A DNA stretch of 64,000 nt, taken from contig NZ_JAMTCD010000006.1 of NCBI RefSeq assembly GCF_025370255.1, positions 62,001-126,000 of the forward strand. Direction: 5' to 3'. The notes under the pieces are model-generated. The model was given only the letters and a program-made list of their open reading frames with translations, made no database searches and was not told the DNA's origin. Position 1 is the first letter of the stretch; every line of letters starts with the position of its first letter. Shown one piece after another: positions 16,970 to 29,968 of this stretch. The translations under genes were made by a program, and so were the position numbers. The DNA comes from Shewanella holmiensis (GTDB lineage Bacteria; Pseudomonadota; Gammaproteobacteria; Enterobacterales; Shewanellaceae).

Positions 16970-17293
16970 ATGAAACTCGCCTTTTCGACGTTATTAATCA
17001 GTCTATTTTTTTGTGTTAATGCTTGGGCTATAACACTGCAAGACGCTAAATCCAGTGCTTTAGTCGGAGAACAAACCGATGGGTATTTAGGCGTGGTAAA
17101 ACCTTCAACTGAAATTGAAGCCCTCGTCAAAGATATCAATGCAAAACGTTTACAACACTATCAACGTATCGCGACTAAAAACGGCTTAAGTACCGCAAGT
17201 ATTGCCAAATTAGCGGCAGAAAAAGCTATTGCGGCTACCGATAAAGGCCATGTTTATCAAGATAATAATGGCCAATGGCAAATTAGAAAGTAA
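16970..17293 (+). CDS. ydbL: YdbL-like periplasmic protein (DUF1318)
   Basis: A 107-residue secreted protein: signal peptide to about residue 20 (NAWA cleavage), then the DUF1318 pattern with LVGEQTDGYLG near residue 32, KDINAKRLQHYQ near 55 and KAIAATDKGHVYQD near 87, ending in NGQWQIRK. Third gene of the ydbH-ynbE-ydbL operon; in E. coli it modulates the YdbH-YnbE bridge. AGGAATACTT precedes the ATG. Confidence 0.88.
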   Translation: MKLAFSTLLISLFFCVNAWAITLQDAKSSALVGEQTDGYLGVVKPSTEIEALVKDINAKRLQHYQRIATKNGLSTASIAKLAAEKAIAATDKGHVYQDNNGQWQIRK

Positions 17294-17352
17294 GACATTA
17301 AATCAAATTTGCAGGCTAATCGGCATTAGCCAGCATATCCGCTAGCTAAACG

Positions 17353-18120
17353 CTAAACCGGATTAACCACATCAACAAAATGATGATTTAAGCCAAACTT
17401 TTCTGCTAAATGCTCACCTAAAGCCTGTATTCCATAACGCTCTGTCGCATGATGTCCTGCAGCAAAATAATGAATATTTTGCTCCATTGCACTGTGATAA
17501 GTTCGCTCTGACACCTCACCACTAATAAAGGCATCAACCCCCATAGCCACTGCATGGTCAATATAATCTTGCGCCCCTCCGGTACACCAAGCAACCGTTT
17601 GAATCGGTTTAGTACAATCACCAATATGTAAAGCATCCCGATGTAAAACGTGACTAAGGTGAGCGTTAAACTCTGTAGCCGATACTGGTTGCATTAGATG
17701 ACCATGCCACAACAAATCTTGCGGAACATCTTCATATACCGCAGGGTTTAAAATACCTAACTGTTGCGCAAGTTGCGCATTATTACCCACGCCATGATGG
17801 GCATCTAGAGGTAAGTGATAACCAAATAAACTGATATCATGATCTATAAGGGCTTTAATGCGCTTGTACTTCATTCCGGTTAACACTTCAGGCTCATTTT
17901 TCCAAAAAAAACCATGGTGAACCAAAATGGCATCAGCATTTAATGCAATAGCTTGTTCGATTAACGGCTGGCAAGCGGTTACCCCTGTAACGATTGTGCG
18001 AATCGTGTCTTTGCCCTGCACTTGTAATCCATTTGGTGCATAATCTTTAAATTTTGCGACATTTAAAAACTCATTTAAGTACATTGACAAAGAATGACGA
18101 TCTATTTCGTTATTAGTCAT
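17353..18120 (-). CDS. Nif3-like dinuclear metal centre protein
   Basis: A 255-residue protein of the NIF3/YbgI/DUF34 family, which forms a hexameric toroid with a two-metal site. Seen: NGLQVQG near residue 31, LVHHGFFWKNE near 66 (metal histidines), HLPLDAHHGVGNN near 101, AWCTGGAQDY near 172 and the C-terminal AAGHHATERYG near 225. Cellular role is unsettled in the family; a GTP cyclohydrolase-like or cofactor-related role has been suggested for relatives. It converges on ydbL across a short gap holding a GGCTAAT/ATTAGCC hairpin. Confidence 0.9.
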   Translation of the reverse strand: MTNNEIDRHSLSMYLNEFLNVAKFKDYAPNGLQVQGKDTIRTIVTGVTACQPLIEQAIALNADAILVHHGFFWKNEPEVLTGMKYKRIKALIDHDISLFGYHLPLDAHHGVGNNAQLAQQLGILNPAVYEDVPQDLLWHGHLMQPVSATEFNAHLSHVLHRDALHIGDCTKPIQTVAWCTGGAQDYIDHAVAMGVDAFISGEVSERTYHSAMEQNIHYFAAGHHATERYGIQALGEHLAEKFGLNHHFVDVVNPV

Positions 18121-18280
18121 ACTGGTAATCCATTATTGATGCAGGGTTAATTAAACCATTTTACAATATCCGCTAATCAAGTGACACCCTCAAAAAGTGC
18201 ATGAAAAATGATTCATTTGAGTACGATAATACTAAAGCCTAAGATAAATTCCTCCTCTTCATCAATGTGTGGAACGCAAT

Positions 18281-18451
18281 ATGAAACAATCAGCACGACT
18301 ATGGATACTAATACTCAGTGTTTTTGCCGCGATCACTTGTTATGCGATGGGATTATCATCGGGTATGGTCATTTTTATCGGCTTAGGCATATTCTTCGAG
18401 GTGTTGTTTTGGGGTGTTTTCATTGTTAAAAAAAGTCCTTCTTACAGCTAA
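18281..18451 (+). CDS. Small two-helix membrane protein of unknown function
   Basis: A 56-residue protein with two hydrophobic segments (about residues 6-24 and 28-48) and a short basic tail KKSPSYS. An in-frame GTG lies four codons upstream; the ATG at 18281 was preferred, with a weak GGAA before it. I do not recognise a family. Coding status rests on the tidy membrane topology and is moderate. Confidence 0.5.
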   Translation: MKQSARLWILILSVFAAITCYAMGLSSGMVIFIGLGIFFEVLFWGVFIVKKSPSYS

Positions 18452-18596
18452 CTTATTCGACTCTCAAGATCATCTATTTGTTAAGATAGGTGTAAAGTTG
18501 TAGCACTAAAAGTGTCCTAAATTGGACTTTTATGTCATTTAACCTATAAAATTACCTGAAACCAAAAAAGTCAATTATATAAAAATAGGTTAATTT

Positions 18597-18974
18597 ATGA
18601 CAACATTATCGAAGGAAGACGTGATCAGTTCATTGCAGGCTGCATTAGAAAAACAGACAGGTACTGCAGTTAACATCGAACAATCTGGAAGTTGGTACAA
18701 AATTGATGGCGGAAAATCAGTTCGTTTTAGCGAGCTAGAATCCATGTTAGCAGAACTGGATAACGGCGCACAAAGCAAAGCGAAGCCGGCAACAAAGCCC
18801 GCTGCTAAAAAAGCATCTGTGACAAAAGCAAAACCAGCTGCCGCTAAAAAAACGCCTTCTGCTTCGGCAAAGTCAACTCAATCAAGTAAAGGTTCAGGCT
18901 TAAGTCCAAAAGAATTATGGCGAGCAAAACTTGAAAACACGAAAGGTAAAAATACCCTGCCACGTGGTTTTTAA
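18597..18974 (+). CDS. Protein with alanine/lysine-rich basic linker, unknown function
   Basis: A 125-residue protein with three parts. The N-terminal part (1-58) is a small, mixed-charge domain with one tryptophan and the run SWYKIDGGKSVRFSELE. The middle (59-100) is a histone-H1-like A/K/P/S repeat (AKPAAKK, AKPAAAKK). The end has GLSPKELWRAKLENTKGKNTLPRGF-type sequence, conserved-looking and basic. The tail could bind nucleic acid or another polyanion. A terminator follows at once. Family not recognised. Confidence 0.75.
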   Translation: MTTLSKEDVISSLQAALEKQTGTAVNIEQSGSWYKIDGGKSVRFSELESMLAELDNGAQSKAKPATKPAAKKASVTKAKPAAAKKTPSASAKSTQSSKGSGLSPKELWRAKLENTKGKNTLPRGF

Positions 18975-18992
18975 ATTGGTGTAAACCCTAAC

Positions 18993-19020
18993 AAAAAAGG
19001 CGCTTAATGCGCCTTTTTTT
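18993..19020 (+). terminator. Rho-independent terminator
   Basis: AAAAAAGGCGC and GCGCCTTTTTTT form a 10-base stem around a TTAAT loop, right after the basic-tail protein gene. Confidence 0.9.
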
Positions 19021-19196
19021 GTTGCGACGAAACGAACATAACCTAGGTTCTAGTTACTCTATCATCAGCAGCGACTCTCAACGCTAACGGCGTTGAATTG
19101 ACCTGTAATAGACCAGTTATTAACGCTTAATGTGACTAGTTGCCATTAAAAATAATCGCTGATGATGGTCAGTCAATCTCTAGACTCGAGTTCAGG

Positions 19197-19685
19197 TTAC
19201 ATCGCTAAATCCACTCGGACATAACCTTGTAAATAAACCACTCTGACTTCATCACCGGCATTAAACGTCATGCCAGGATCAACATCTTGAATGATCATAA
19301 CCTGTGTACCATCTTCTTGTTTGATCATCATTTCAACTAATTTGTACTCAAGATAATATTGTTGATTACCATATTGATTCGCAATGCCACCACCTAACAG
19401 CGCCCCAAGTACAGTGGCAACATCTTGTCCCGACCCGCCGCCAAATTGATGGCCGATGACGCCACCAACCAATGCGCCACCAAATGTCCGCCAGCCTTGG
19501 TTTTTGTCTTCAACCAATTGCTTTTCGGTGATGTTTTTGACCGACTCAACATGGCCATATAAGACCTTTTCAACTGGGACCGCTTGGTTCCTATCATAGG
19601 CAGCCCGTGCAGGCAGGTTTACACTGCCCAAGCATAATATTATCAATAAAAAAGCAGTAAATTTACGACCTAAGATGTTCAACAT
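19197..19685 (-). CDS. Glycine-zipper 2TM domain envelope protein
   Basis: A 162-residue secreted protein. It has a signal peptide (about 1-28, ending ARA), then a glycine-zipper hairpin near residues 70-110 with GGALVGGVIGHQFGGGSG and LGALLGGGIANQYG, as in SlyB/Rick17kDa-type outer-membrane proteins. The C-terminal part (about 115-162) is a small beta domain ending with EVRVVYLQGYVRVDLAM. There is no lipobox. It is divergent from aat. Likely sits in the outer membrane or periplasm. Confidence 0.8.
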   Translation of the reverse strand: MLNILGRKFTAFLLIILCLGSVNLPARAAYDRNQAVPVEKVLYGHVESVKNITEKQLVEDKNQGWRTFGGALVGGVIGHQFGGGSGQDVATVLGALLGGGIANQYGNQQYYLEYKLVEMMIKQEDGTQVMIIQDVDPGMTFNAGDEVRVVYLQGYVRVDLAM

Positions 19686-19738
19686 AGACTTTTTCCGCTA
19701 ACTTAATAATAAGGTTTATATGCTAACTATAATCAATT

Positions 19739-20446
19739 GTGAATTCACTGTCTTATTTAAATGATTTAATCAACTTTCCCGCTCCTGAAGAGGCGTTAGC
19801 GGAACCCAACGGCTTACTTGCTGTTGGCGGTGATTTATCTCCAGCAAGACTGCTAGAGGCTTATTATCACGGTATTTTTCCATGGTTCAACGCAGAAGAC
19901 CCAATACTTTGGTGGTCACCAAGTCCCAGGGCTGTTTTTGTACCCAAATTAAACTTTGGCAGCAGAAGTTTAAGAAAAACACTCAAGCATGCAACTTGGA
20001 AATACACCATTAACCATGCCTTTTTAGATGTCATGGCAGGTTGCGCTCAACCTAGATCCTATCAGCAAGGCACCTGGATCACACCACAAATCCAAATGGC
20101 ATATTACGAACTGCATTTACAAGGTTTTGCACATTCATTTGAAGTGTGGGATGAGGACAGATTAGTCGGCGGTTTATACGGCATTCCGGTAGGCAATATA
20201 TTTTGCGGGGAATCCATGTTTCATCGACAAACAAATGCATCCAAAGCTGCATTTACCCTATTAAACCAGCATCTAGCAAAACATGACTTTGCTTTAATTG
20301 ATGCGCAGCTTATCAATCCGCATTTAGTCAACTTAGGGGCTAAAGCCATTACTCGAGCATCATTTTTGTCGATTTTAAGGCAAAAGCGCACTAACCTTGT
20401 TGCCCCCGAAATGTGGCTAAAGCAAGAGGTAAAATTTGAACTCTAA
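19739..20446 (+). CDS. aat: Leucyl/phenylalanyl-tRNA--protein transferase Aat
   Basis: Adds Leu or Phe to proteins with N-terminal Arg or Lys, creating a degron for ClpS/ClpAP. Seen: [19 protein letters not shown] near the N-terminus, [10 protein letters not shown] near residue 42, [10 protein letters not shown] near 59, [17 protein letters not shown] near 139-155, and [10 protein letters not shown] near 184. The start is GTG; length 235 is standard. The 3' end overlaps the start of bpt by 11 bases. Confidence 0.96.
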   Translation: MNSLSYLNDLINFPAPEEALAEPNGLLAVGGDLSPARLLEAYYHGIFPWFNAEDPILWWSPSPRAVFVPKLNFGSRSLRKTLKHATWKYTINHAFLDVMAGCAQPRSYQQGTWITPQIQMAYYELHLQGFAHSFEVWDEDRLVGGLYGIPVGNIFCGESMFHRQTNASKAAFTLLNQHLAKHDFALIDAQLINPHLVNLGAKAITRASFLSILRQKRTNLVAPEMWLKQEVKFEL

Positions 20447-21155
20447 ATCCATATCTGTTGGTATCAGTAAGCCATTCGATTGCAGCTACATTGAAGGTAA
20501 CCAAGAACAGCTCCTGGTGATTCAAGAAGAACAATTGGATGCCCAACTATTCGAACAATTGTTATCCATGGGATTTAGGCGCAATGGTAATGCCATTTAC
20601 AAACCACGTTGTCCACAATGTCAGGCTTGCCAATCGATAAGAGTACCCGTTCACAGCTTTAAGTTGTCTAAAAGGCAGAAGCGAACATTACGAAATAACC
20701 AACTTTTGCATTGGAAAGTGGTGACAAAAACAACACTTGAACATTACGCTCTTTATACACGTTATATCAATGCTCGGCATCACGATGGACCTATGTTTCC
20801 CCCAAGCCAATCACAGTTTGATGACTTTTTACTTTGTGACTGGCTACCGCCCACTTTTATCGAACTTTATGATGCAGATAAACTGATTGGTGTTGCCGTT
20901 ACCGACAACCTGACCCATAGCCTATCGGCCATATACAGCTATTTCGACCCCGAATATGAAAAACATTCATTAGGATCGTTAATGATTTTGATTCAATGCC
21001 AATTGGCAAAATCATTAGGAAAACACTTCGTCTATCTAGGCTATCAAATCGATGAAAACCGAAAAATGTCTTACAAGCGACAGTATCGTCCATATCAAAT
21101 TTTAACCGCGGAAGGTTGGCAAAATGGTGAACAACTTCACCCTCTTTCGTGTTAA
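20436..21155 (+). CDS. bpt: Leucyl-tRNA--protein (Asp/Glu) transferase Bpt
   Basis: Transfers Leu to proteins with N-terminal Asp or Glu; member of the ATE1-like family. Seen: [20 protein letters not shown] (about residues 46-65) with the CxxC pair, [19 protein letters not shown] near 108, and [18 protein letters not shown] near 204 (YLGYxI-type motif). It starts with TTG inside the end of aat, so the two transferases are coupled. Together with aat it widens the set of N-termini that feed into ClpS. Confidence 0.95.
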   Translation: MNSKSISVGISKPFDCSYIEGNQEQLLVIQEEQLDAQLFEQLLSMGFRRNGNAIYKPRCPQCQACQSIRVPVHSFKLSKRQKRTLRNNQLLHWKVVTKTTLEHYALYTRYINARHHDGPMFPPSQSQFDDFLLCDWLPPTFIELYDADKLIGVAVTDNLTHSLSAIYSYFDPEYEKHSLGSLMILIQCQLAKSLGKHFVYLGYQIDENRKMSYKRQYRPYQILTAEGWQNGEQLHPLSC

Positions 21156-21217
21156 CGGCCTTTACAGCAAGGCGATTTTGCGGCATGATACGCCCGATTT
21201 TCATATTTGAAGGCTAA

Positions 21218-21451
<234 letters not shown>

Positions 21452-21470
21452 TGATTATAGTTTTCGTATG

Positions 21471-21501
21471 AAAAAAACCGACTCAGATGTCGGTTTTTTT
21501 A
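21471..21501 (+). terminator. Rho-independent terminator after infA
   Basis: AAAAAACCGAC and GTCGGTTTTTTT form the stem around TCAGAT, followed by a T-run. Confidence 0.92.
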
Positions 21502-21605
21502 TAACTAATTTTTATGCTCAATTGTTAAAGTTGCACGCGCGTTAATCCCATCGCGGTCTGCCTTATCGTGATTTTTTCGCAATCGCACTCTTTAATTTAC
21601 AGCAT

Positions 21606-21634
21606 AAAAAAAGATGGCTTATGCCATCTTTTTT
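21606..21634 (-). terminator. Rho-independent terminator after clpA
   Basis: On the minus strand AAAAAAGATGGC and GCCATCTTTTTTT form a perfect stem with a short TTAT-type loop, 17 bases past the clpA stop. Confidence 0.92.
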
Positions 21635-21650
21635 CACTAACACATTTCAG

Positions 21651-23909
21651 TTAAGACACTTTTTCCGGTGTTTCACATTCAATGTGAATTTCACCATTTT
21701 TAACGTCAATATGTGCAATACCACCGGCTTCGAGTTTGCCGAATAAAATCTCATCCGCTAATGGACGTTTAATCAATTCAGTCACCACACGGCTCATAGG
21801 TCGAGCGCCCATGTTTTTGTCATATCCTTTCTCAGCTAATAAGGTACGCGCCTCATCACTCACCTCTAGCACCACACGCTTATCATCTAATTGCGCTTGC
21901 AGCTCAACTAAGAACTTATCAACCACTTTGGCAATTACTGTCATATCCAAATGGTTAAACCAGACGATTGAATCTAAGCGATTACGAAACTCTGGCGAAA
22001 ATACTTTATTAATTTCTGCCATCGCATCTTGAGTGTGATCTTGTTGCTGGAAGCCTATCGACTTACGAATGGTTTCCTGCACCCCCGCATTGGTGGTCAT
22101 CACTAAGGTCACATTGCGAAAATCTGCTTTGCGACCGTTATTATCCGTTAACGTACCATGGTCCATAACCTGCAACAGCAAGTTATAAACTTCAGGATGC
22201 GCTTTTTCAATTTCGTCCAATAACACCACGCAATGAGGGTTTTTAATCACGGCATCGGTTAATTGACCGCCTTGATCATACCCGACATAACCTGGAGGTG
22301 CGCCAATAAGACGAGAAACGGCATGACGCTCCATATACTCAGACATATCAAAACGAATTAACTTTAAACTTAATGCCGCGGCTAACTGATTAGTGACTTC
22401 GGTTTTACCCACACCTGTTGGCCCTGCAAATAAGAAACTACCCACGGGCTTCTTATCGCTACCTAAGCCACTGCGAGACAATCTAATGGCGGCTGACAAG
22501 CTCTCAATCGCTTTGTCTTGACCGAATACAACCATCTTAAGGTTACGTTCAAGGTTTTTCAGTAAATCCTTGTCAGACGACGACACCGATTTTTCCGGAA
22601 TGCGGGCTAATTTAGCAATAATGGATTCAATTTCAGCCTGACCGATGGTTTTCTTGCGCTTACTGGCAGGCATCATCACCATTCTCGCACCCGCTTCATC
22701 AATCACATCAATGGCTTTGTCGGGTAAATGGCGATCATTAATGTGTTTGGCTGACAAAATGGCTGCACTGCTGATAGCCGCCTGTGTATAACGCACACCA
22801 TGGTACTCTTCGTACTTCGACTTTAATCCCATCAAAATTTTAGTGGTTTCAGCAACTGAAGGCTCATTCACATCAATTTTTTGGAAGCGACGAGCCAAGG
22901 CACGATCTTTTTCAAAAATACTTTGGTATTCCTGGAATGTCGTAGAGCCCATACAACGTAATTTACCACTCGACAACAATGGTTTAAGTAGGTTTGAGGC
23001 ATCCATTACCCCGCCGGACGCCGCACCAGCACCAATGATGGTGTGGATCTCATCGATAAATAAAATGGCGTGTTCATCGGCCGCGAGTTCTTTTAATAAA
23101 CTTTTAAACCTTTTTTCAAAATCCCCGCGGTATTTTGTTCCGGCTAACAAGGATCCCATATCAAGTGAATACACAGTAGCATCGGCCATGACATCAGGCA
23201 CTTGACCATTAACGATGCGATAAGCCAAACCTTCAGCAATTGCGGTTTTACCCACACCTGCCTCGCCCACTAGCAGTGGGTTATTTTTACGACGACGACA
23301 CAAGGTTTGTACCGCACGCTCAACCTCTGCATCACGACCGATTAATGGATCGATCACTCCGTCTTTTGAAAGCTGATTCAAATTAGCCGCGAATTGCGAC
23401 AACATACTCCGCTCTTCAGGTGCATCGGTTGGATCATCGATATTTGAATTGTCACTGTCGTCCGCTTTATCTTCATCTTTCGAAAAACCATGGGAAATAA
23501 AGTTAACCACATCTAATCGGGTAATTTCACAGCGGCGTAACAAATAAACAGCTTGTGATTCTTGCTCGCTGAAAATAGCCACTAGCACATTAGCGCCTGT
23601 AACTTCATTGCGGCCTGATGATTGAACATGAAAGACGGCGCGCTGAAGCACACGCTGAAATCCTAATGTCGGTTGAGTTTCTTTGTCTTCGCTGCTTTCT
23701 GCAATAATTGGCGTGGTTTGTTGAATGAAATTATGTACTTCTTCACGCAATTTATTAATATCTGCTCCACAAGCCATTAATGCCTCGTAAGCTGCAGGGT
23801 TATCTAATAACGCTAATAATAAATGTTCTACCGTCATGTATTCATGACGCGAATCTCTAGCTTGCTGAAACGCTAGGTTCAAAGTGACCTCTAAGTCTTT
23901 GTTCAGCAT
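21651..23909 (-). CDS. clpA: ClpA, ATPase subunit of the ClpAP protease
   Basis: AAA+ unfoldase that threads substrates into ClpP. Seen: N-terminal Clp_N repeats ([30 protein letters not shown]), first Walker [16 protein letters not shown] near residue 216 with Walker B ILFIDEIH, second Walker [16 protein letters not shown] near 490 with [11 protein letters not shown], and the sensor-2 GARPMSR near 712. There is an in-frame GTG two codons earlier; the ATG at 23909 gives the normal MLN start and follows AGGGGGTG. The ClpP-binding IGF-type loop is present as KSIGFQQQ. It is downstream of clpS. Confidence 0.97.
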   Translation of the reverse strand: MLNKDLEVTLNLAFQQARDSRHEYMTVEHLLLALLDNPAAYEALMACGADINKLREEVHNFIQQTTPIIAESSEDKETQPTLGFQRVLQRAVFHVQSSGRNEVTGANVLVAIFSEQESQAVYLLRRCEITRLDVVNFISHGFSKDEDKADDSDNSNIDDPTDAPEERSMLSQFAANLNQLSKDGVIDPLIGRDAEVERAVQTLCRRRKNNPLLVGEAGVGKTAIAEGLAYRIVNGQVPDVMADATVYSLDMGSLLAGTKYRGDFEKRFKSLLKELAADEHAILFIDEIHTIIGAGAASGGVMDASNLLKPLLSSGKLRCMGSTTFQEYQSIFEKDRALARRFQKIDVNEPSVAETTKILMGLKSKYEEYHGVRYTQAAISSAAILSAKHINDRHLPDKAIDVIDEAGARMVMMPASKRKKTIGQAEIESIIAKLARIPEKSVSSSDKDLLKNLERNLKMVVFGQDKAIESLSAAIRLSRSGLGSDKKPVGSFLFAGPTGVGKTEVTNQLAAALSLKLIRFDMSEYMERHAVSRLIGAPPGYVGYDQGGQLTDAVIKNPHCVVLLDEIEKAHPEVYNLLLQVMDHGTLTDNNGRKADFRNVTLVMTTNAGVQETIRKSIGFQQQDHTQDAMAEINKVFSPEFRNRLDSIVWFNHLDMTVIAKVVDKFLVELQAQLDDKRVVLEVSDEARTLLAEKGYDKNMGARPMSRVVTELIKRPLADEILFGKLEAGGIAHIDVKNGEIHIECETPEKVS

Positions 23910-23947
23910 AAGCACCCCCTAAATTAACCACAAACAGCAGAGTAAGA

Positions 23948-24256
23948 TTATTCTTTCTCTAAACTACACAGTAACGGATGTTGGTTTTCTCTTGCAAATT
24001 GATTTACTTGTAAAACTTTAGTTTCTGCAATGCCAAATGGATACACACCGCATAAACCTTTCCCTTTGTGGTGAATGGCCAACATAATATCCACGGCCTG
24101 TTGCTCATTCTTATCGAAGAAACGTTGTAGTACTTCCACTACAAAATCCATTGGAGTGTAATCATCGTTATTCAGAACCACTTTATATAAGTTGGGTCTT
24201 TGTAGGTCTGATTCAACTTTTTCTTCCGTTTTTTCAATGCTGCCTATTTTAGCCAT
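23948..24256 (-). CDS. clpS: ClpS, adaptor for N-degrons
   Basis: Binds N-terminal Leu, Phe, Trp or Tyr and hands the substrate to ClpA. The 102-residue protein has a flexible N-tail, then [17 protein letters not shown] (about 22-38) with the NDD of the binding pocket, [20 protein letters not shown] with the pocket histidine, and the [13 protein letters not shown] motif. It is 38 bases upstream of clpA in the same direction. Confidence 0.97.
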   Translation of the reverse strand: MAKIGSIEKTEEKVESDLQRPNLYKVVLNNDDYTPMDFVVEVLQRFFDKNEQQAVDIMLAIHHKGKGLCGVYPFGIAETKVLQVNQFARENQHPLLCSLEKE

Positions 24257-24451
24257 GCTCTAATACTAGCCTCTCATTTCAATGCCGACCACATGATAAT
24301 ATTAAATTAATTAAATGTTGTCTTTTTGTTAATTTATGCTTGACTTCTTTTCGTACAAATTTCATTCTGTTTGTCAGGCGGCAATTCAAGACCGCTGAAT
24401 AATAAGTTTTACTATCTTACTGGTAAGTAGACAAAAGAAGGAAGTGGAAGT

Positions 24452-24658
24452 ATGGCAAGCGGAACTGTAAAATGGTTCAACAACGCCAAAGGATTCGGGT
24501 TTATTTGCCCAGATCAGGGTGGCGAGGATGTTTTTGCACATTATTCAACCATAGAAATGGAAGGTTATCGAACGCTAAAGGCGGGACAACCAGTTTCTTT
24601 TGAGGTAGAAGCAGGCCCTAAAGGGATGCATGCATCAGCCATTTCACCAACTAATTAG
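24452..24658 (+). CDS. cspD: Cold-shock domain protein CspD
   Basis: A 68-residue cold-shock protein with [18 protein letters not shown] (RNP1 context) and [17 protein letters not shown] (RNP2-like VFAHY), then the CspD-type variant [27 protein letters not shown] precedes the ATG. The divergent clpS neighbour is the same as in E. coli and argues for CspD, an inhibitor of replication in slow growth, rather than CspA. Confidence 0.93.
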   Translation: MASGTVKWFNNAKGFGFICPDQGGEDVFAHYSTIEMEGYRTLKAGQPVSFEVEAGPKGMHASAISPTN

Positions 24659-24678
24659 TTAGGTGAAACTATAAAGCA

Positions 24679-24709
24679 AAAAGACAGGGATTTTAATCCC
24701 TGTCTTTTT
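24679..24709 (+). terminator. Rho-independent terminator after cspD
   Basis: AAAAGACAGGGATT and AATCCCTGTCTTTTT form a long perfect stem with a TT loop. Confidence 0.93.
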
Positions 24710-24729
24710 ATTTAACCAAAATAAATGCT

Positions 24730-24766
24730 AAAAAAACAAAAACGCGCCATTCAGGCGCGTTTTTTA
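24730..24766 (-). terminator. Rho-independent terminator after icd, usable in both directions
   Basis: ACGCGCC and GGCGCGT form the stem around ATTCA. T-runs flank it on both strands, so it separates the convergent cspD and icd. Confidence 0.92.
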
Positions 24767-24782
24767 TTGGCTAAAAAGTGAC

Positions 24783-27525
<2,743 letters not shown>

Positions 27526-28224
27526 ATGGCAACCCCTGTAAAAAACCAATCATTTAAAGCACGTTTTAATAAAAGCCTTGCTAAGAATGCAGCTATGCGC
27601 TCGTCGAAAGCATCGCCGAATAAATCATTGGCCAATAAATCGTCACCTAAAAAACCTCGAACAGCCAATCCCGTCATCGTGCTATTTAATAAGCCATTTG
27701 ATGTGTTATGCCAATTTACCGATGAAGCTGGCAGAAAAACGTTAAAAGATTTTATCGCCATACCCGATGTTTATGCCGCAGGAAGACTCGACAGAGACAG
27801 TGAAGGTTTATTGCTGCTGACCAATGACGGTCAATTACAGGCTAAGCTCACTCAACCAAATCAGAAAACCTTCAAAACTTATTGGGTGCAGGTTGAAGGT
27901 GAACCGACTCAACAAGCGATTGAATCGCTTCAGCAAGGTGTTGTATTAAAAGACGGTAAAACCTTGCCAGCCAAAGTACGTGTAATGCCTACACCTAACA
28001 TTTGGCCACGTACGCCAGCTGTAAGGGAACGAAAATCCATTCCAACCAGCTGGTTAGAAATTCAAATATGTGAAGGCAAAAACCGTCAAGTCAGACGAAT
28101 GACGGCGCATGTTGGCTATCCCACACTCAGATTAATCCGTTACAAAATAGGTCAATGGAGTCTCGATAACTTAGCCAATGGTGAATACCAAGTGATTAAT
28201 CAAACTGCATCCGCCAAGAGTTAA
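27526..28224 (+). CDS. rluE: 23S rRNA pseudouridine synthase RluE
   Basis: RsuA/RluB/E/F-type pseudouridine synthase; E. coli RluE makes pseudouridine 2457 in 23S rRNA. The catalytic motif [19 protein letters not shown] is near residue 85 with the active aspartate, [13 protein letters not shown] near 52, and the C-terminal [19 protein letters not shown] near 184-201. A highly basic N-terminal extension of about 48 residues (S/K/N-rich) precedes the catalytic domain; no S4 domain is present, as in RluE. The next gene starts five bases later. Confidence 0.92.
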   Translation: MATPVKNQSFKARFNKSLAKNAAMRSSKASPNKSLANKSSPKKPRTANPVIVLFNKPFDVLCQFTDEAGRKTLKDFIAIPDVYAAGRLDRDSEGLLLLTNDGQLQAKLTQPNQKTFKTYWVQVEGEPTQQAIESLQQGVVLKDGKTLPAKVRVMPTPNIWPRTPAVRERKSIPTSWLEIQICEGKNRQVRRMTAHVGYPTLRLIRYKIGQWSLDNLANGEYQVINQTASAKS

Positions 28225-28228
28225 TGCA

Positions 28229-28687
28229 ATGAGTGAACGCTATAAACCCAATACCACGGTTGCCACTATCATTCACTGTGCCGGTAAATTTTTACTGGTA
28301 GAAGAGCTCATCGACGGTGAAGTGCGTTATAACCAACCCGCGGGTCATCTTGAAGCCGACGAATCGATCATTGAGGCATGCAAACGTGAAATACTAGAGG
28401 AAACGGGCTTAATCATTACTCCGTTTTCATTGGTAGGCATTTATCAATTTACCGCCAGCCCTGAGTTGGCATTTGTACGTTTCACTTTTTGTGCAGAATT
28501 ACCCATTCAAGTAAAATGCGAGCCACTTGATCCTGCAATTACTCGAACCCATTGGTTTAGCAGAGAGCAAATAGCGAAAAAAGCTGATCAAATGCGAAGC
28601 CCGTTAGTGCTTAAATCTATTGATGATTTTATTAAGCAACAAGGTAAACATTATTCGGTTCGGCTGTTAAATTCAGACTATTTATAA
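28229..28687 (+). CDS. nudJ: Nudix hydrolase NudJ
   Basis: Phosphatase for nucleoside di/triphosphates and, in E. coli, HMP-PP. The Nudix box spans about residues 39-61: GHLEADESIIEACKRE followed by ILEETGL. The N-terminal NTTVATIIHCAGKFLLVEE and C-terminal TRTHWFS are family-typical. 152 residues. Order rluE-nudJ-mnmA matches E. coli. Confidence 0.93.
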   Translation: MSERYKPNTTVATIIHCAGKFLLVEELIDGEVRYNQPAGHLEADESIIEACKREILEETGLIITPFSLVGIYQFTASPELAFVRFTFCAELPIQVKCEPLDPAITRTHWFSREQIAKKADQMRSPLVLKSIDDFIKQQGKHYSVRLLNSDYL

Positions 28688-28840
28688 TCGGTCTGTCATT
28701 GAATTCAACAATTACCGTCCCAAGATAGCCCCTAAAGCGAATGCGTGATAGAATACGCGCCGCAGAATTTACACATAATTTCTCTCTTGAAACGTCGAAT
28801 TTTGGCTTTTCATAGGTATACAGAACGGTTTATAGGATCT

Positions 28841-29956
28841 ATGACATCAATCACACCCACTAATGGTAAAAAAGTCATCGTTGGCATGTCTGGCGGTGTA
28901 GATTCTTCAGTTTCAGCTTATCTGCTAATGCAGCAAGGCTATGAAGTTGAAGGTCTATTTATGAAAAACTGGGAAGAAGATGACACGGATGAATATTGCG
29001 CTGCGAGTGAAGATTTAAAAGATGCACAAGCGGTTTGCGACAAGCTAGGCATAAAACTGCATACCGTCAATTTTGCCTCTGAATACTGGGATAACGTTTT
29101 TGAGTATTTCCTCGCTGAATACAAAGCAGGTCGTACCCCTAACCCCGATATCATGTGTAACAAAGAAATCAAGTTCAAAGCTTTTTTAGAATTCGCTGAT
29201 GAAATATTAGACGCTGACTTTATTGCAATGGGCCATTATGTTCGTCGTCGTGACAATGCTGATGGCAGCACTCAAATGTTACGCGGAGTCGATAACAACA
29301 AAGATCAAAGCTATTTTCTATACACACTAAGCCATGAGCAAGTGGCGCGAAGCTTATTCCCTGTTGGCGAACTTGAAAAGCATCAAGTACGTGATATCGC
29401 AAAACAAATGGGACTCATTACCCATGATAAAAAAGACAGTACGGGTATTTGTTTCATTGGTGAACGCAAATTTACCGACTTTTTAGCCACCTACTTACCT
29501 GCTATGCCTGGCGATATTGAAACCGCTGAAGGTGAAGTGATCGGTACGCACCAAGGTTTGATGTACCATACATTAGGTCAACGTAAAGGCTTAGGTATCG
29601 GCGGTTTAAAGAATAGCAACGAAGACCCATGGTATGTCGTTGATAAAGACTTAGACCGCAATGTATTAGTGGTTGCCCAAGGCGGTAATCACCCGCGATT
29701 AATGTCTGTTGGCATGAGCGTAAAACAATTAGATTGGGTTGACCGTAAAGGGCCTGCGGATGCTGAACACATAAGCGTCAAAACCCGATACCGTCAACGT
29801 GATGTACAATGCAAAATTAAACATATCAATGAAGACACCATTGAAGTGTTCTTTGATGAACCTGTTGCCGCCGTCACGCCTGGGCAATCGGCAGTTTTTT
29901 ATGATGGTGAAGTTTGCTTAGGCGGCGGGATCATCGATACGTTAATCAGAGGATAG
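28841..29956 (+). CDS. mnmA: tRNA 2-thiouridylase MnmA
   Basis: Thiolates U34 of Lys, Glu and Gln tRNAs using ATP and sulfur relayed by the Tus system. Seen: ATP PP-loop [18 protein letters not shown] near the N-terminus, [12 protein letters not shown] with the catalytic cysteine near 97-108, and [12 protein letters not shown] with the second cysteine near 198-209. The frame stays open for 32 codons upstream, but ATAGGATCT is just before the ATG at 28841, giving a normal 371 residues. Confidence 0.97.
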   Translation: MTSITPTNGKKVIVGMSGGVDSSVSAYLLMQQGYEVEGLFMKNWEEDDTDEYCAASEDLKDAQAVCDKLGIKLHTVNFASEYWDNVFEYFLAEYKAGRTPNPDIMCNKEIKFKAFLEFADEILDADFIAMGHYVRRRDNADGSTQMLRGVDNNKDQSYFLYTLSHEQVARSLFPVGELEKHQVRDIAKQMGLITHDKKDSTGICFIGERKFTDFLATYLPAMPGDIETAEGEVIGTHQGLMYHTLGQRKGLGIGGLKNSNEDPWYVVDKDLDRNVLVVAQGGNHPRLMSVGMSVKQLDWVDRKGPADAEHISVKTRYRQRDVQCKIKHINEDTIEVFFDEPVAAVTPGQSAVFYDGEVCLGGGIIDTLIRG

Positions 29957-29968
29957 GTAAGCCACATC

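Noticed and set aside
21452-21650. A serW-type tRNA between infA and clpA as in E. coli
   Set aside because: No cloverleaf or T-loop GTTC pattern; the gap has only two terminators.
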